From contig NZ_CP032488.1 in the NCBI RefSeq assembly GCF_004124235.1, positions 1 to 60,496 of the forward strand: DNA of 60,496 nucleotides, given 5' to 3'. Below the pieces are notes generated by a model. That model saw only the letters and a program-made list of their open reading frames with translations. It was not told where the DNA came from and searched no databases. This DNA is from Yersinia hibernica (GTDB taxonomy: Bacteria > Pseudomonadota > Gammaproteobacteria > Enterobacterales > Enterobacteriaceae). A program made the translations under genes and the position numbers. Of this stretch, positions 9,479 to 17,176 are shown in pieces (within the stretch, counting starts at the first letter, position 1; the number at the start of each line of letters is the position of its first letter).

Positions 9479-9537
9479 CGCCCCCTTAAAGGGGGCGGTG
9501 ATGGGGCGCCCGTTAGGGCGCGTTGTAAAATTTTTTT
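9479..9537 (+). promoter_or_regulatory. Paired hairpins just after the variable repeat
   Basis: Two perfect inverted repeats: CGCCCCCTT-A-AAGGGGGCG at 9479-9497 and GCGCCC-GTTA-GGGCGC at 9506-9521. The second is followed by a T run at 9531-9537, so it may be the gene's terminator. A GC-rich hairpin or cruciform downstream of VR is required for efficient homing in the Bordetella phage DGR. The first hairpin, 58 bp past the VR end, could play that part. This is inference from position and structure. Confidence 0.6.
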
Positions 9538-9567
9538 ACTATAACGCCTTATTCGCAAGGAACAGAC

Positions 9568-10035
9568 ATGATTATCGAAGATAAGTTAGCGCTAAGCAGG
9601 CGCCCGGGGGTTATCAGTTTTATTCGCGAGGGGATGTTTTATCGGTGTTATCAGCAGTCTTTATTTTTTTATTTAACGCAGTGTGATGGAAAAATAAAAA
9701 TCCTCGGTAAGCGCATTAAAAAGCTAGGTGGAGAAGCGGTGTTTTATGGTGGATTTCCGATGACACAATTTGAGCAACGTTATCCTCAAGCTGAATTGAC
9801 TGGGTGGGGCGCGGAGATTCAAGGTGACTGGTCTGATAGGGATTATGTTCTCTGGTATGAAGAATGTGTCAACTCATTGCTATCGGAAATAGCTACGGCG
9901 CCTCAGGATGACGTGGATCCTTTTGTATTAACGCAACAAATGCGCCATTTTTTGCAGTCTTGGGAGCCGGGATGCTATCCGCCTGCGGTGGAGTCCGGTT
10001 TCATTCAGGGATTGAAACAGCATTTATCCTTGTAA
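9568..10035 (+). CDS. DGR accessory protein, MutS N-domain-like
   Basis: 155 residues, ribosome site AAGGAACAG. It is not the four-helix Avd protein. The N-terminal half (GMFYRCYQQSLFFYL...GGEAVFYGGFPMTQF) resembles the start of MutS domain I, where an FYE motif is followed by a GIP/GVP motif. MutS-like small proteins are known as an alternative accessory in some DGRs. It lies between VR and TR on the same strand, so a transcript from its promoter would run into the template. The function, perhaps chaperoning template RNA or cDNA or interfering with mismatch repair, is inferred. Confidence 0.6.
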   Translation: MIIEDKLALSRRPGVISFIREGMFYRCYQQSLFFYLTQCDGKIKILGKRIKKLGGEAVFYGGFPMTQFEQRYPQAELTGWGAEIQGDWSDRDYVLWYEECVNSLLSEIATAPQDDVDPFVLTQQMRHFLQSWEPGCYPPAVESGFIQGLKQHLSL

Positions 10036-10241
10036 TTGAGGATTGCGTGACAGCATGGCAGTGCATTAAGGGCTATTTCGTTACGGCGAATAGATAATTT
10101 GCTAAAGGGAAAACCGGCTCGCACCACGGAGCTCCGATGTGTCATAGAGTTTCGTTATAAAGGGGCGAACTCCGAAAGGGGATAAGCTGGTGGTATGAGA
10201 GTGCGAGCAATGTTAATGGCGTGCCCATGTGGGGCGGCTGT

Positions 10242-10373
10242 GTTCCGGTTGGATCAGCAACAACTATTGGGCCCTTGAGCCTAATGGGACTAATCGGCAC
10301 AACGTCAACCTCAACAATGGCAACCTGAACAGCAACAATCCGAGCAACAACAACTATGTGGCTTGTTCGAGGG
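10242..10373 (+). repeat. DGR template repeat (TR)
   Basis: Non-coding 132-bp copy of the 3' end of the target gene. It contains 40 adenines. Read in the VR frame it holds 15 AAC/AAT codons, which cannot give a stop codon when A is randomised, the classical DGR design. Its 3' limit is 6 bp from the stop codon of the reverse transcriptase on the other strand. An open frame across it (10229-10429) is a by-product and not a gene. Confidence 0.95.
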
Positions 10374-10379
10374 GTTTTC

Positions 10380-11600
10380 TCACTGACCGTGCTGTCTCCC
10401 AATCCATGTTGCAAGGGCATGCTTTTTGATGCGAACCGACGTGTAATCGCTGTTTGCTGGAATGAACCAGTGCTTCAAGTGGCAAAAATGGTATTGGTAA
10501 AGTTTTTTTCGTAATCGATAGTGATTGGCCTTTTGCATCAGACCGAAGTAACTATTCATCACGGCTTGCATTTTTTGTAACAAGACGTAGTCGGGTGTGA
10601 TGGGTGCCAGTTGAATGCAGGCAGCCCATTCAGGATTATCGGGTTTTGTTGGGGGTGGGCTACCCTCCGGATGAAGGCAGTAGTTGAACAATGCCAACCA
10701 GCGACGAATTTTATTCAGATTCCGGGTGCGTAAATGAAGGTAGTGCGGATAAATTTTATATCCCAAATAATCAGCGCCTTGGGAACAACGTTGAAGGTGC
10801 TGCTTGGTGGGATGCAAGGTTAATCGGAGTGTGTGGGTTAGGAAGGTCGAGATTTCTTCGCGCCATTCAATCAGTTGTTGTGATGAATTGCCCAGTAGCA
10901 TGAGGTCATCCATGTAGCGGACATAGCCTTTCACATGCAGTTGATGCTTGATGAAGTGGTCTAGTGGGCTGAGGTAAAGATTGGCAAACAGTTGACTGGC
11001 CGATGACCCCAGCGGGAGGCCCGTTTGATAAGGCGATGCGCCTAGCGTTTTGTGGCATGGAATGGTGTCGAGTAATGTTTTATTGCCACTCAGTGAAACG
11101 GCGTGGTGCGCGACGGGATGGAGAATAGTTCGCATCAGTAACGCCATCACGCACGCTTTTCTGGGATGTTCTGGGAGCGATGACATGATGCCATTTGTTG
11201 TCATAGACACCAGCGTGGGTAAGTGAATGCTATTGAAAAAGTTTTGGATATCTAATTGTAAAAAATGACCATGTTGAGGTTGTCGCATAAAACGCTGAAC
11301 GCGATGTATCGCTGCGAGAGTGCCTTTGCCCGAGCGGTTAGCGAATGTGTCGCCAATCAGTTGGCGTTCGACAGTTGGTTCAATTTGACTGACTAGCCAG
11401 CATTGGGCCAGACGGTCACGAAAAAGTGGCGCATAGATTTCGCGAAGTTTTGGGTCATTAACAGCAAATCGAGTATAGGCGCCTGGTTGGTAGGTTTGAT
11501 GAAATAAGTCGTATGCCAGAGATTGGCAGAGTGGCGCAATACTTTCCAGTGCCAGTGATTTTTGGAGGCTAGCCGATGTCGTGACAGCACATTGGAGCAA
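10380..11600 (-). CDS. DGR reverse transcriptase, 5' end cut by IS1
   Basis: 406 residues from a TTG at 11600. Visible motifs: PGAYTRFAVNDPKLREI and FRDRLAQ (about 39-66); LQLDIQNFF with the first catalytic Asp (about 117); LPLGSSASQ (about 196-203), the [I/V/L]GxxxSQ form that marks DGR enzymes; and the catalytic YMDD (229-232). The frame stays open upstream of the TTG into IS1 copy B, and related enzymes have some 20-30 more residues before the PGxY motif. The native start and promoter were probably removed by the IS. It copies TR RNA into adenine-mutated cDNA that replaces VR. It lies on the opposite strand to VR, TR and the accessory gene. Confidence 0.93.
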   Translation of the reverse strand: MLQCAVTTSASLQKSLALESIAPLCQSLAYDLFHQTYQPGAYTRFAVNDPKLREIYAPLFRDRLAQCWLVSQIEPTVERQLIGDTFANRSGKGTLAAIHRVQRFMRQPQHGHFLQLDIQNFFNSIHLPTLVSMTTNGIMSSLPEHPRKACVMALLMRTILHPVAHHAVSLSGNKTLLDTIPCHKTLGASPYQTGLPLGSSASQLFANLYLSPLDHFIKHQLHVKGYVRYMDDLMLLGNSSQQLIEWREEISTFLTHTLRLTLHPTKQHLQRCSQGADYLGYKIYPHYLHLRTRNLNKIRRWLALFNYCLHPEGSPPPTKPDNPEWAACIQLAPITPDYVLLQKMQAVMNSYFGLMQKANHYRLRKKLYQYHFCHLKHWFIPANSDYTSVRIKKHALATWIGRQHGQ

Positions 11601-11644
11601 TTCTTGCGTCAGTATTTGAAGAGAAAAAGGGTCGTGCCGCAGAT

Positions 11645-12148
11645 TTAGTGGTAATGGTTAATTGTCAGATACCATCCGATGATCTTATCGTGCATTTCTT
11701 CTGATTTTGAGAAGCAGATAGTCTTGCGGGCTAACCGTTTGAGATGGGTTCGCAAGTTCAGATTATGTCGCTCTATCCTCTGGGTGTATTTCTTGCTGAT
11801 AACATGACTGGTTGAGGACAATAAAGTGCGGTATACCGGCCAGGCATCGGTCATGTAGAAGGCAATGCTAAACTGGCTCAGCAAAACCAGAAGACGCTTT
11901 AATGTCAAAGCATTTCGCGGGCCAAATACATGGGCGATAACGCGCTTTCGGATGCGGTCATAGGCATAAAACAGCCAGCGTTGATTGCCTTTACAGCGGA
12001 CATATGACCACTGCTCATCGGCTTCACAGCAGATAACCACCTCTGCGCTAGGCTCTACGTTTTGCGCTACCTGGTGCGGCGTAAGTTTTTTAGATGACGC
12101 AGAACGGTATTGAGGCTTATCCGTAGAACCCGTGCTGTATCGCGGCAT
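11645..12148 (-). CDS. insB: IS1 InsB', copy B
   Basis: 167 residues, identical to copy A. Expressed as an InsAB' fusion. Confidence 0.9.
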   Translation of the reverse strand: MPRYSTGSTDKPQYRSASSKKLTPHQVAQNVEPSAEVVICCEADEQWSYVRCKGNQRWLFYAYDRIRKRVIAHVFGPRNALTLKRLLVLLSQFSIAFYMTDAWPVYRTLLSSTSHVISKKYTQRIERHNLNLRTHLKRLARKTICFSKSEEMHDKIIGWYLTINHYH

Positions 12149-12345
12149 CCGGAGCCGTTCATCGCCATATCAACGATGGCCTGATGGGTTTCGGGTTTAG
12201 CTCCGTTGTAGCGATAGCTGAGCTGGAAGGTCTTCAGGCATTGGTTACAGCGATAGAGCTGCGCCCCTGAGCCGGAGTGGCCGTTTCGGATAACCCCATG
12301 AGTTTCAGAACAGCGAGGACAAACCACATCAATCTTTGCCATCAA
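12067..12345 (-). CDS. insA: IS1 InsA, copy B
   Basis: 92 residues, identical to the copy A protein, with the same A6C shift site. Confidence 0.93.
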   Translation of the reverse strand: MMAKIDVVCPRCSETHGVIRNGHSGSGAQLYRCNQCLKTFQLSYRYNGAKPETHQAIVDMAMNGSGCRDTARVLRISLNTVLRHLKNLRRTR

Positions 12346-14039
12346 TCATCCAAAGGGTAAAGAGTACACCAACACTAAGTTTGCGTCACGACCCAGGTTT
12401 TGGTAAAACATGTACAGCATATGAGTTGTTATTAGAGCTAGTGACAAAAAATATTGGCAAAATACCACTTTTTTCAGAGTTATCTCGAAACAGGCAAGCA
12501 AAAATATTTCGGTATGTATTACTCGACGAAATTGATAGGAGTTTCCCTCTTCTCAGTTCATCACTAGTTAGAAATGAAGTTCGTGCTGGAAATGTTCCTG
12601 TTATACTTGATGGCTTTGATGAACTTCTCCATGAAAGTACTAGTAACGATCAAGTAAACTATGAAAAAACAGAGCCAATGCTGGAAACCATTACTGAGTT
12701 ATTGACTGACAGTGCAAAAGTGGTATTAACAACCCGTAGAACTGCTATTTTTGACGGCGATGATTTTCATCAGTGGATTGCTTCACATAAAGATGACTTT
12801 GATGTTATCAGAATAAGAATCCAGGAACCACAAATTGAAGATTGGATTCCAACAAACCGTTTGCAAGAAATTTCATCAGCAGGGTTCCCACTCGATAAGT
12901 TATCAAACCCAGTATTATTATCATTTTTAAGATGTATAGATGATAATGATTTTGAAAAAGTAGTCAAAGATCCAACAAAGATTGTTAGAAAATACTTTGA
13001 CTCAATGCTTGAAAGGGAGAGGAAACGACAAGATTTATTAATGTCTATTGAAGATCAATATAAAATACTGAAGATCATAGCTGATGATATGGTGCAGGGA
13101 AATTATACATCTGAGTCTCGTGAATATATATCTCTCGTGATAGTGGAAAAAAATCTATCTTTGCTAGAAGCGACGAGAAAACTTTACACTGTTGACGAAA
13201 GGCCAACAACTGATGAGATTGTTAATAAGCTTGCTTCCCACGCGCTTCTTGACCGTTCAGGATCTGAAGGACAAGGTATCGGTTTTGTTAATGAATTTGT
13301 CCTCGGGAATTTCGTATCAGAAAATATTATTGATGACAGCAATAATGAATGGATCGGAGATAAACGTTTCATAGAACCCGCAGTGCAGTCTTATATGCCC
13401 AGAATTGATGATGAGAAAGAATTGCTTTGGCATAGCCTTGAATTTTCTTTAAATTTCATGTCAGGACATGACAAAATTTTGTACTGTCACAATCTATTAG
13501 GCAAAGTCCCATTAGATTTGAACCAAGATAGTGTTGAGCAATTAGTGATAACGAAGCTCAGTCTTGGCGATAAAAACACCATTACTGATACGATCTTTGT
13601 AGACTGTTCCTTCTTTAGTAGCGAACTCATATGTACAAATTTTCGTAATGTTACTTTTGTAGGTTGTTCTTTCATTGACTGCAGTTTTTTATATTTAGAT
13701 GGTAAGGAAGATATTTACTTCCTTGGTTGTGACTGTAATAATGATGCTATTCAGCAAAAAATATTAGAATTAGATAATGAGTCTGATAATAACATTACAG
13801 ATTGCGACATATATATACTTGAGAAATTTTGTCCGAAGGGGAGTGTTAGTTATTATAAACACAGGCCAATTAAAGGTTTGTGTGAAAATAACAATCATTT
13901 TTATCTTAATGAGATACTCTATACTATCCAGAAGCTTAAAAAAGAAGGCTATTTACTCACGCCAGACAAACGTTCATTCCTAGAATTAAATATGTCGAAA
14001 ATATCAGAAATAAAAACAATTCTAGGGAGATCGGTATAA
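12336..14039 (+). CDS. NACHT-type STAND NTPase, N-terminus replaced by IS1 sequence
   Basis: Native sequence starts at about 12394. The first 19 residues of this open frame come from the IS1 end, so the gene is 5'-truncated. Visible: the tail of Walker A (DPGFGKT, with His where the first Gly should be because IS1 cut there), Walker B/NACHT signature VPVILDGFDELL (about 87-98), sensor 1 VVLTTRR (about 129-135), and a C-terminal stretch with pentapeptide-like spacing (CSFFSSELICTNF, CSFIDCSF; about 419-455). It overlaps the next gene by TAATG. STAND NTPases of this kind often act as sensors in phage defence. As it stands, ATP binding is probably impaired. An IS1-derived start may or may not be used. 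Confidence 0.75.
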   Translation: MPSIIQRVKSTPTLSLRHDPGFGKTCTAYELLLELVTKNIGKIPLFSELSRNRQAKIFRYVLLDEIDRSFPLLSSSLVRNEVRAGNVPVILDGFDELLHESTSNDQVNYEKTEPMLETITELLTDSAKVVLTTRRTAIFDGDDFHQWIASHKDDFDVIRIRIQEPQIEDWIPTNRLQEISSAGFPLDKLSNPVLLSFLRCIDDNDFEKVVKDPTKIVRKYFDSMLERERKRQDLLMSIEDQYKILKIIADDMVQGNYTSESREYISLVIVEKNLSLLEATRKLYTVDERPTTDEIVNKLASHALLDRSGSEGQGIGFVNEFVLGNFVSENIIDDSNNEWIGDKRFIEPAVQSYMPRIDDEKELLWHSLEFSLNFMSGHDKILYCHNLLGKVPLDLNQDSVEQLVITKLSLGDKNTITDTIFVDCSFFSSELICTNFRNVTFVGCSFIDCSFLYLDGKEDIYFLGCDCNNDAIQQKILELDNESDNNITDCDIYILEKFCPKGSVSYYKHRPIKGLCENNNHFYLNEILYTIQKLKKEGYLLTPDKRSFLELNMSKISEIKTILGRSV

Positions 14040-14941
14040 TGTATAATGCAAATGAACTTCGTATAGTTCAAAACTTACAGAATAATATTGAATGCGAACT
14101 CAATAGAATTGGTCTGTTATATCGTTTCTTTTCCAGAACAAAATCAGAAAGCTCTATTACTAAAAAATTCCTTAAAGAACCAGATAAATATTCAGAATAC
14201 GGGAAAAAGATTCAAGATTTATTTGGCGTCAGAATTATTCTGTATTTTCCTGATGATTTACTAATAGCACAGGAAGCATTGAGTAAATTATTTCAAGTTG
14301 ACTCAAAAACAGTTGATGAAGCTGCAACTGACAATTTCTCTGCCACTCGCTGTAATTATGTGTTTAGACTCCCGGTTGATTTATCATCTGATAGTGTACT
14401 TATAAAGAAATATTCATATATAGATAAGACTTTCGAAGTTCAGTTCAGAACTATTCTTTCAGAGGGTTGGCATGAAGTCGAACATGATTTACGTTATAAA
14501 TGCAAGGACGATTGGAACGAGCACAGCGATCTCAGCCGTGCGTTAAATGGAATATATGCATCCCTTGAAACATCAGACTGGGGTATCATGAAATTATTTG
14601 AGGAGTTGGCATATCGAAATTATAAATCTTCATCATGGTCTGCTATGTTAAGAAACAAATTAAGACTGCGAATGGATGATTCTATTGATAGTAATATCAT
14701 CGAAATAATAGATGAGAAAAACCTAGGGAAAGATTTCTTTAGAATTGACAGGAACAAACTTTTAACCCTTATGTTGAATTACGATATAGATATACCGATA
14801 AACCTCAATAATATTATATTCTTATGCAACCATTTTTTCGTTAAGTCTCTCGATCTAAAAAATATTGCTCCAAGATTAATTTTACAAAAATTTATGGATG
14901 CAGAGGAAAAATATAAGGAGAAAAAATTTTTGTCTTCTTGA
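14039..14941 (+). CDS. RelA/SpoT-type nucleotide pyrophosphokinase-like protein
   Basis: 300 residues, translationally coupled to the NTPase (TAATG overlap). It carries the synthetase fold motifs: basic ATP site RTKSESSITKK (about 33-43), DLFGVRI (Asp60, Gly63, Arg65), FEVQFRT (Glu133, Arg136), and WHEVEHDLRYK (about 144-154). There is no HD hydrolase, TGS or ACT domain, so it is a small-alarmone-synthetase-like or toxin-like enzyme that moves pyrophosphate onto a nucleotide or RNA. I do not know a named system with this exact partner pair. A NACHT sensor next to a nucleotide-targeting enzyme suggests abortive-infection defence (inference). Low GC content marks it as foreign to its neighbours. 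Confidence 0.82.
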   Translation: MYNANELRIVQNLQNNIECELNRIGLLYRFFSRTKSESSITKKFLKEPDKYSEYGKKIQDLFGVRIILYFPDDLLIAQEALSKLFQVDSKTVDEAATDNFSATRCNYVFRLPVDLSSDSVLIKKYSYIDKTFEVQFRTILSEGWHEVEHDLRYKCKDDWNEHSDLSRALNGIYASLETSDWGIMKLFEELAYRNYKSSSWSAMLRNKLRLRMDDSIDSNIIEIIDEKNLGKDFFRIDRNKLLTLMLNYDIDIPINLNNIIFLCNHFFVKSLDLKNIAPRLILQKFMDAEEKYKEKKFLSS

Positions 14942-15055
14942 TGAGGTGATATTCAAAAAATAAAAGGTGCATAGGGATTAGGCTATGCACCTAATGTTGG
15001 ATTTTTCGTATAATTTGGACAGCGTTTTTTCACATGAGTTATGCAAATCTGCCTT

Positions 15056-15093
15056 TAGTGACGGAATTTTCTGGGATTCCGGCGTAGAACCCC
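15056..15093 (-). repeat. Transposon A terminal inverted repeat, right
   Basis: Read on the minus strand from 15093 it begins GGGGTTCTACGCCGGAA. The first 17 bases equal the left end, then there are 7 differences in 21. It is followed by AAATA at 15094-15098, the second half of the target duplication. Confidence 0.88.
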
Positions 15094-15099
15094 AAATAG

Positions 15100-15140
15100 A
15101 AAAAAAACTAAATGCTACCGTGGCGAAGCCACAGCAGCGT
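15100..15140 (-). terminator. Hairpin terminator downstream of the methylase-like gene
   Basis: On the minus strand GTGGC-TTC-GCCAC is followed by an AT-rich stretch ending in eight T. The same hairpin core (CCGTGGCGAAGCCACAGCAG) occurs again at 17789-17808, after the psiA-linked gene. Confidence 0.55.
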
Positions 15141-15221
15141 TTAGTCCCTGCCCTTTTGCGCGGCTGAGTGGCTTCACTGGATCGGAGCACATTTCCGGCA
15201 GGGTTGCCCCTGCCAGTCTCC

Positions 15222-16010
15222 TTAGTGGCGTGATGGAACAAATCGCATGTACCAGAATGGGGTCAACATTGTGCGCTGGATAACTTGCGTTAAGGTGTTA
15301 CCCACCCGCACACAAGCGGAAATGCCCAATAGAGAAAGCTGGATGTAACACATACGCGCCGCCACGGGATCAATGTCAGTACAAGACACTAATAACTGTT
15401 TTTGCGGGTTATAGCCTTTTTCCAGCATATATTTAGCCGCCGCAATCACCATGCCCCCAGCGCCACAGGTACATTCATCCATTGTGATATAAGGCGTATG
15501 ATCTAATTCTGCTATCCGCTCGCCAATTGTCAGGGCCGCCATAAGATCAGACATATTTGACGGGGTAAAAAATTGCCCCATATGGTCACTCCCTAGTTCT
15601 AATTCCATAAAGATACTGCCCAAAAAATCGCACATACTGGCTTCCAATCCCATAACAATCAGCGCGTGAAGCTGTGCAAATCGGGTCACATCTTCAGGCT
15701 TGTAACGGGCGATAACCGCGAAATATTCTTCCTCCAGTTCTGGCGATTTCAAACAGGCATTTTCAAGCGCAATCGCCGACACGGTGACAAAATCGCGGAA
15801 AACCTCGTAACGGTGATGATATCGCGCGGTTTCCTTGAAAAGGTTCACAAACTCGCGCCGGTAATGATCTACCGCTGGATACGATTGCGGGAAAATGCGC
15901 GGCGGGACGTCTTTAGGCACATTCACAGGTGCAATAATGGCACTTTTGACTGTTTCTATACGCGGTGTTTCTGGCGCACTGAATAGATCTTCAAATGACA
16001 ATTGAGACAC
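15222..16010 (-). CDS. Plasmid N6-adenine methyltransferase-like protein
   Basis: 262 residues from a GTG start. The SAM-binding region is visible: GQFFTPSNMSDLMA (about 142-155), then DECTCGAGGMVIAAA (motif I) and SCTDIDPVAARMCYIQLSLLG. No catalytic [DN]PP[YF] motif follows; the chain ends in WYMRFVPSRH. Similar short methylase-like proteins are known from the leading regions of F- and I-type plasmids. It may methylate poorly, need a partner, or have an anti-restriction role (inference). It heads a minus-strand run reading away from the leading-region repeat at 17130-17680. Confidence 0.7.
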   Translation of the reverse strand: MSQLSFEDLFSAPETPRIETVKSAIIAPVNVPKDVPPRIFPQSYPAVDHYRREFVNLFKETARYHHRYEVFRDFVTVSAIALENACLKSPELEEEYFAVIARYKPEDVTRFAQLHALIVMGLEASMCDFLGSIFMELELGSDHMGQFFTPSNMSDLMAALTIGERIAELDHTPYITMDECTCGAGGMVIAAAKYMLEKGYNPQKQLLVSCTDIDPVAARMCYIQLSLLGISACVRVGNTLTQVIQRTMLTPFWYMRFVPSRH

Positions 16011-16111
16011 GGCTATGCGTCCCCTTTATCACGGGTTTTGAGTGGTTCTTGGCGCATGGTCAACTCCGATTGGGTTTGAATGCCGCCCCTTTTTTGGGGC
16101 GGCGCGATTAA

Positions 16112-16354
16112 TCAGGCATAAGCCCGTTTCAGTTCCAGCGTTCGGAGGACTTGCCCTAACTCACTGATACGCATAGCCGGAATTCTGACCGGCTGTTTTT
16201 TTAGCTGACACTTGGCAATGTGTCGGCCCCGCGCTTTACAGGTTTCGGTGATATCGTTTATCGCTATCGCCGGACGGTTAACCCGCTGCTGTTTTTTCGG
16301 TGCCTGCTTTACAAAATCGGCGGTTGGTGTCATGATGCTCACTTCAATTTTCAT
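16112..16354 (-). CDS. Small basic leading-region protein, unknown
   Basis: 80 residues, rich in Lys/Arg (KQAPKKQQRVNRP, CKARGRHIAKCQLKKQ). Ribosome site GGAGTTAGAACC before the ATG. No family recognised. It lies in the minus-strand leading-region run between the 115-residue gene and the methylase-like gene. Basic character suggests nucleic-acid contact, but that is a guess. Confidence 0.6.
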   Translation of the reverse strand: MKIEVSIMTPTADFVKQAPKKQQRVNRPAIAINDITETCKARGRHIAKCQLKKQPVRIPAMRISELGQVLRTLELKRAYA

Positions 16355-16442
16355 GGTTCTAACTCCAATCGATTATTGATAGCCGGTTAAACTTTTCGAG
16401 GGTATAAACCGGCATAAAAGGGCAGACGAAAGTCTGCTTTTT

Positions 16443-16790
16443 TTATTTCTGCGTATGACGTTTTTGGTTTTGCACCTCCTTTTCCAGTCGTTGAACAATC
16501 GCGGTATGACTCAGCGTGACCACATCACGGAACTTGAAATAGCACTCGCCCACTTTCGCGTAAATGTACGTGACGTTACCGCAATACATTTCTGCCAGTT
16601 TGAACGATTCGCTATGCGCGTCCCCTTGCCAGTCGTGAGGGTACATAGTGCCGATGGCGTCCATGAACTCAGTCAATGTGATCGCTTCCGGTTCGGTTTT
16701 GGCCGACACTTCCCGCGACTGCCAATAAGCCGCCTCCGCGCGGGCATCCCAGCTAAAGCGGTCAGTCGTGTCGTTTGTTGTCTGGTACAT
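16443..16790 (-). CDS. Leading-region protein, unknown (115 residues)
   Basis: Ribosome site AAGGAGAAACACG gives a clear start (MYQTTNDTTDRFSWD). Aromatic, acidic middle part (MYPHDWQGDAHSESFKLAEM, CYFKFRDVVTLSH) and a charged C-terminal helix. No family recognised. Its position in the F-like leading region suggests a role soon after entry into a recipient. Confidence 0.65.
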   Translation of the reverse strand: MYQTTNDTTDRFSWDARAEAAYWQSREVSAKTEPEAITLTEFMDAIGTMYPHDWQGDAHSESFKLAEMYCGNVTYIYAKVGECYFKFRDVVTLSHTAIVQRLEKEVQNQKRHTQK

Positions 16791-16852
16791 CGTGTTTCTC
16801 CTTGGTTGGGTTAACGCCAGCCTACGGCTGGCGATGGGATTACTGCGTGTGG

Positions 16853-17176
16853 CTAGATATTGATCCCTGACGCTTTAACTTTTTTGACGAACTGCTTGTA
16901 ATGGTCGGCGCACACGATATCGATATTTTTGTATCGACCGTTCGACATCCCGTATCTGCTTAACTGGTAGCTATATTCCTGTTTCATTTTTTCAGGATAG
17001 GATTTGCGAAATGCCTGTAACGCTTTTAGTGAATCAAATACGTAGCATTCAAAATTATCGTAATCGGTGCCTTTCTCACCTTCGGCCATACTAATACTGT
17101 ACGGATTTTGCCCTTCCCCATATCTTTCGGTAGATTCAAGAGCGGCGGTTTTGACGTTGACGTTGTGTGTGTTCAT
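16853..17176 (-). CDS. Leading-region protein starting MNTHNVNVKT
   Basis: 107 residues. The start at 17176 is chosen because CAGGAGAAAACTAGG precedes it and because the N-terminus (MNTHNVNVKTAALESTERYG) is shared with the 78-residue protein at 21362-21598. The two then diverge. It is the first gene downstream of repeat copy 1. Function unknown; the C-terminal part (FECYVFDSLKALQAFRKSYP) is not recognised. Confidence 0.7.
   Translation of the reverse strand: MNTHNVNVKTAALESTERYGEGQNPYSISMAEGEKGTDYDNFECYVFDSLKALQAFRKSYPEKMKQEYSYQLSRYGMSNGRYKNIDIVCADHYKQFVKKVKASGINI

Larger units (their letters stand above)
11630..12393 (-). mobile_element. IS1-family element, copy B
   Basis: Same 764 bp as copy A. 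The left flank (AGAAAAAG) is the reverse-transcriptase 5' end; the right flank (CAGGTTTT) is the NTPase gene. There is no target duplication. With copy A it brackets the whole adhesin-DGR block. Confidence 0.95.
1..15093. mobile_element. Transposon A, main part: tnpA/tnpR, adhesin-DGR cargo, NACHT-RelA/SpoT cargo
   Basis: Continues from 59034-60496. It holds the tnpA 5' half, the res region, tnpR, an IS1 copy, the ZirTSU-like genes with their diversity-generating retroelement, a second IS1 copy and the NTPase/RelA-SpoT pair. It ends in a 38-bp inverted repeat at 15056-15093. That end and the one at 59034 agree at 31 of 38 positions, and AAATA flanks both. The target was backbone DNA just downstream of the methylase-like gene. 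Confidence 0.85.

Noticed and set aside
10229..10429. Open frame across the template repeat
   Set aside because: It is the DGR template read in the VR frame; the 15 Asn codons come from the adenine-rich design and there is no ribosome site or independent start.
2530..12393. Proof of an IS1 composite transposon by target duplication
   Set aside because: Outer flanks (CAATATAG and CAGGTTTT) do not match, so the composite idea is kept only as inference.
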